A DNA stretch of 44,118 bases from Hyphococcus sp. GTDB taxonomy: Bacteria; Pseudomonadota; Alphaproteobacteria; Caulobacterales; Parvularculaceae. Where the stretch lies: positions 1 through 44,118 of the forward strand of contig JAJFGF010000073.1 of NCBI GenBank assembly GCA_021776245.1. Reading direction: 5' to 3'. The notes below the pieces were generated by a model. That model was not told the DNA's origin. It saw nothing but the letters and a program-made list of their open reading frames with translations, and ran no database searches. The position numbers and the translations under genes were made by a program. Below, piece after piece: positions 43,867 to 44,118 of the stretch. The number at the start of each line of letters is the position of its first letter. Within the stretch, counting starts at the first letter, position 1.

Positions 43867-44062
43867 TTGGCTTAACGAAGCCAACGCCGTCATCCCTGTG
43901 TGTAGATGATTTGCTATAGTCACAGACAGGAAGGAGGCCGTGTCATCCCTGGTCCTTAATGAGACCGCAGTCCGGCTAGGCCCCTTCCTGCTGAGACATA
44001 TCAACCTGAACAGTTGCACGAGGCCGGTGACCGCCGGACCTCGCATCACAGGGACAGGCGCC
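43867..44062 (+). ncRNA. structured left end of an IS110-family element, candidate bridge RNA
   Basis: The stretch ahead of the IS110 transposase start is non-coding and strongly structured: an inverted repeat TTGGCTT-AACG-AAGCCAA (43867-43884), a long stem GGAAGGAGGCC (43929-43939) / GGCCCCTTCC (43979-43988) enclosing an internal loop with a smaller GGTC/GACC hairpin, and a hairpin CGAGG-CCGG / CCGG-A-CCTCG (44019-44043). IS110-group elements are known to encode a bridge RNA in this non-coding left end. The true IS boundary is not determined, so the first hairpin may belong to the host sequence. The RNA itself is inference. Confidence 0.45.
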
Positions 44063-44118
44063 ATGACCATACACCCTTGTTACATTGGATGCGATATCTC
44101 CAAAGCGCATATCGACTT
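44063..44118 (+). CDS. IS110-family transposase, N-terminal part (cut by window edge)
   Basis: The visible reading MTIHPCYIGCDISKAHID is the start of a DEDD-type IS110 transposase; the first catalytic Asp lies in IG-x-D-(I/V)-SK. The rest lies beyond the window. GGGACAGGCGCC precedes the ATG. The gene is preceded by the long structured left end typical for the IS110 group and not the IS1111 group, in which the RNA lies after the gene. Only 18 residues are seen, but the motif is characteristic. Confidence 0.75.
   Translation, partial: MTIHPCYIGCDISKAHID

Overview
The window reads as a chromosomal segment of an alphaproteobacterium. Three blocks of core genes carry the gene order typical of that class: rpsF-rpsR-rplI-dnaB-alr-mlaE-mlaF; fabD-fabG-acpP-fabF-mltG-yicC-gmk; and greA, carB, carA, a GatB/YqeY gene, dnaG and rpoD. 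The DnaG zinc ribbon is degenerate in the way I recall from Alphaproteobacteria. The membrane LytTR regulators, M13 peptidase and TIR proteins with TPR or WD40 domains would fit a Parvularcula/Hyphomonas-like lineage, but that finer placement is inference. No rRNA, tRNA or CRISPR array was seen.

Layout. 1-223 is the end of an IS5-family transposase. 377-6010 is a minus-strand block for lipid transport, alanine racemase, replicative helicase and three ribosomal proteins. 6213-7271 is a glycosyltransferase. 7439-13687 is a plus-strand block for type II fatty-acid synthesis followed by MltG, YicC and guanylate kinase. 13848-20027 is a minus-strand block: GreA, an M13 metallopeptidase lipoprotein and CarB. 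20212-25580 is accessory: an ArsR/SRPBCC pair with a visible promoter and repeated operator, a secreted beta-propeller coupled to a CxxCH protein, an MBL hydrolase, a thioesterase, a YcaQ-type glycosylase, and a DUF559 nuclease gene lying between two inverted copies of a REP-like element. CarA and the YqeY protein diverge at about 26.9 kb.

27.5-37.8 kb separates the YqeY gene from dnaG-rpoD, which are usually close. It holds two paralogous membrane LytTR regulators around an outer-membrane protein gene, an acyltransferase, TypA, and a convergent pair of transmembrane TIR proteins (TIR-TM-TolB_N/TPR and TIR-3TM-WD40-3TM). dnaG, rpoD and an M48 metalloprotease lipoprotein follow. Directly after the M48 gene lies a decayed second copy of the rpoD 3' end, then the left end of an IS110-family element with a structured leader that could encode a bridge RNA.

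The best candidates for something new are the convergent TIR pair with matching TTG start regions and predicted envelope-facing sensor domains, the DUF559 gene bracketed by REP-like repeats whose hairpin arms covary and which supply its last codons, and the rpoD tail joined to IS110. These are readings of sequence without database searches.
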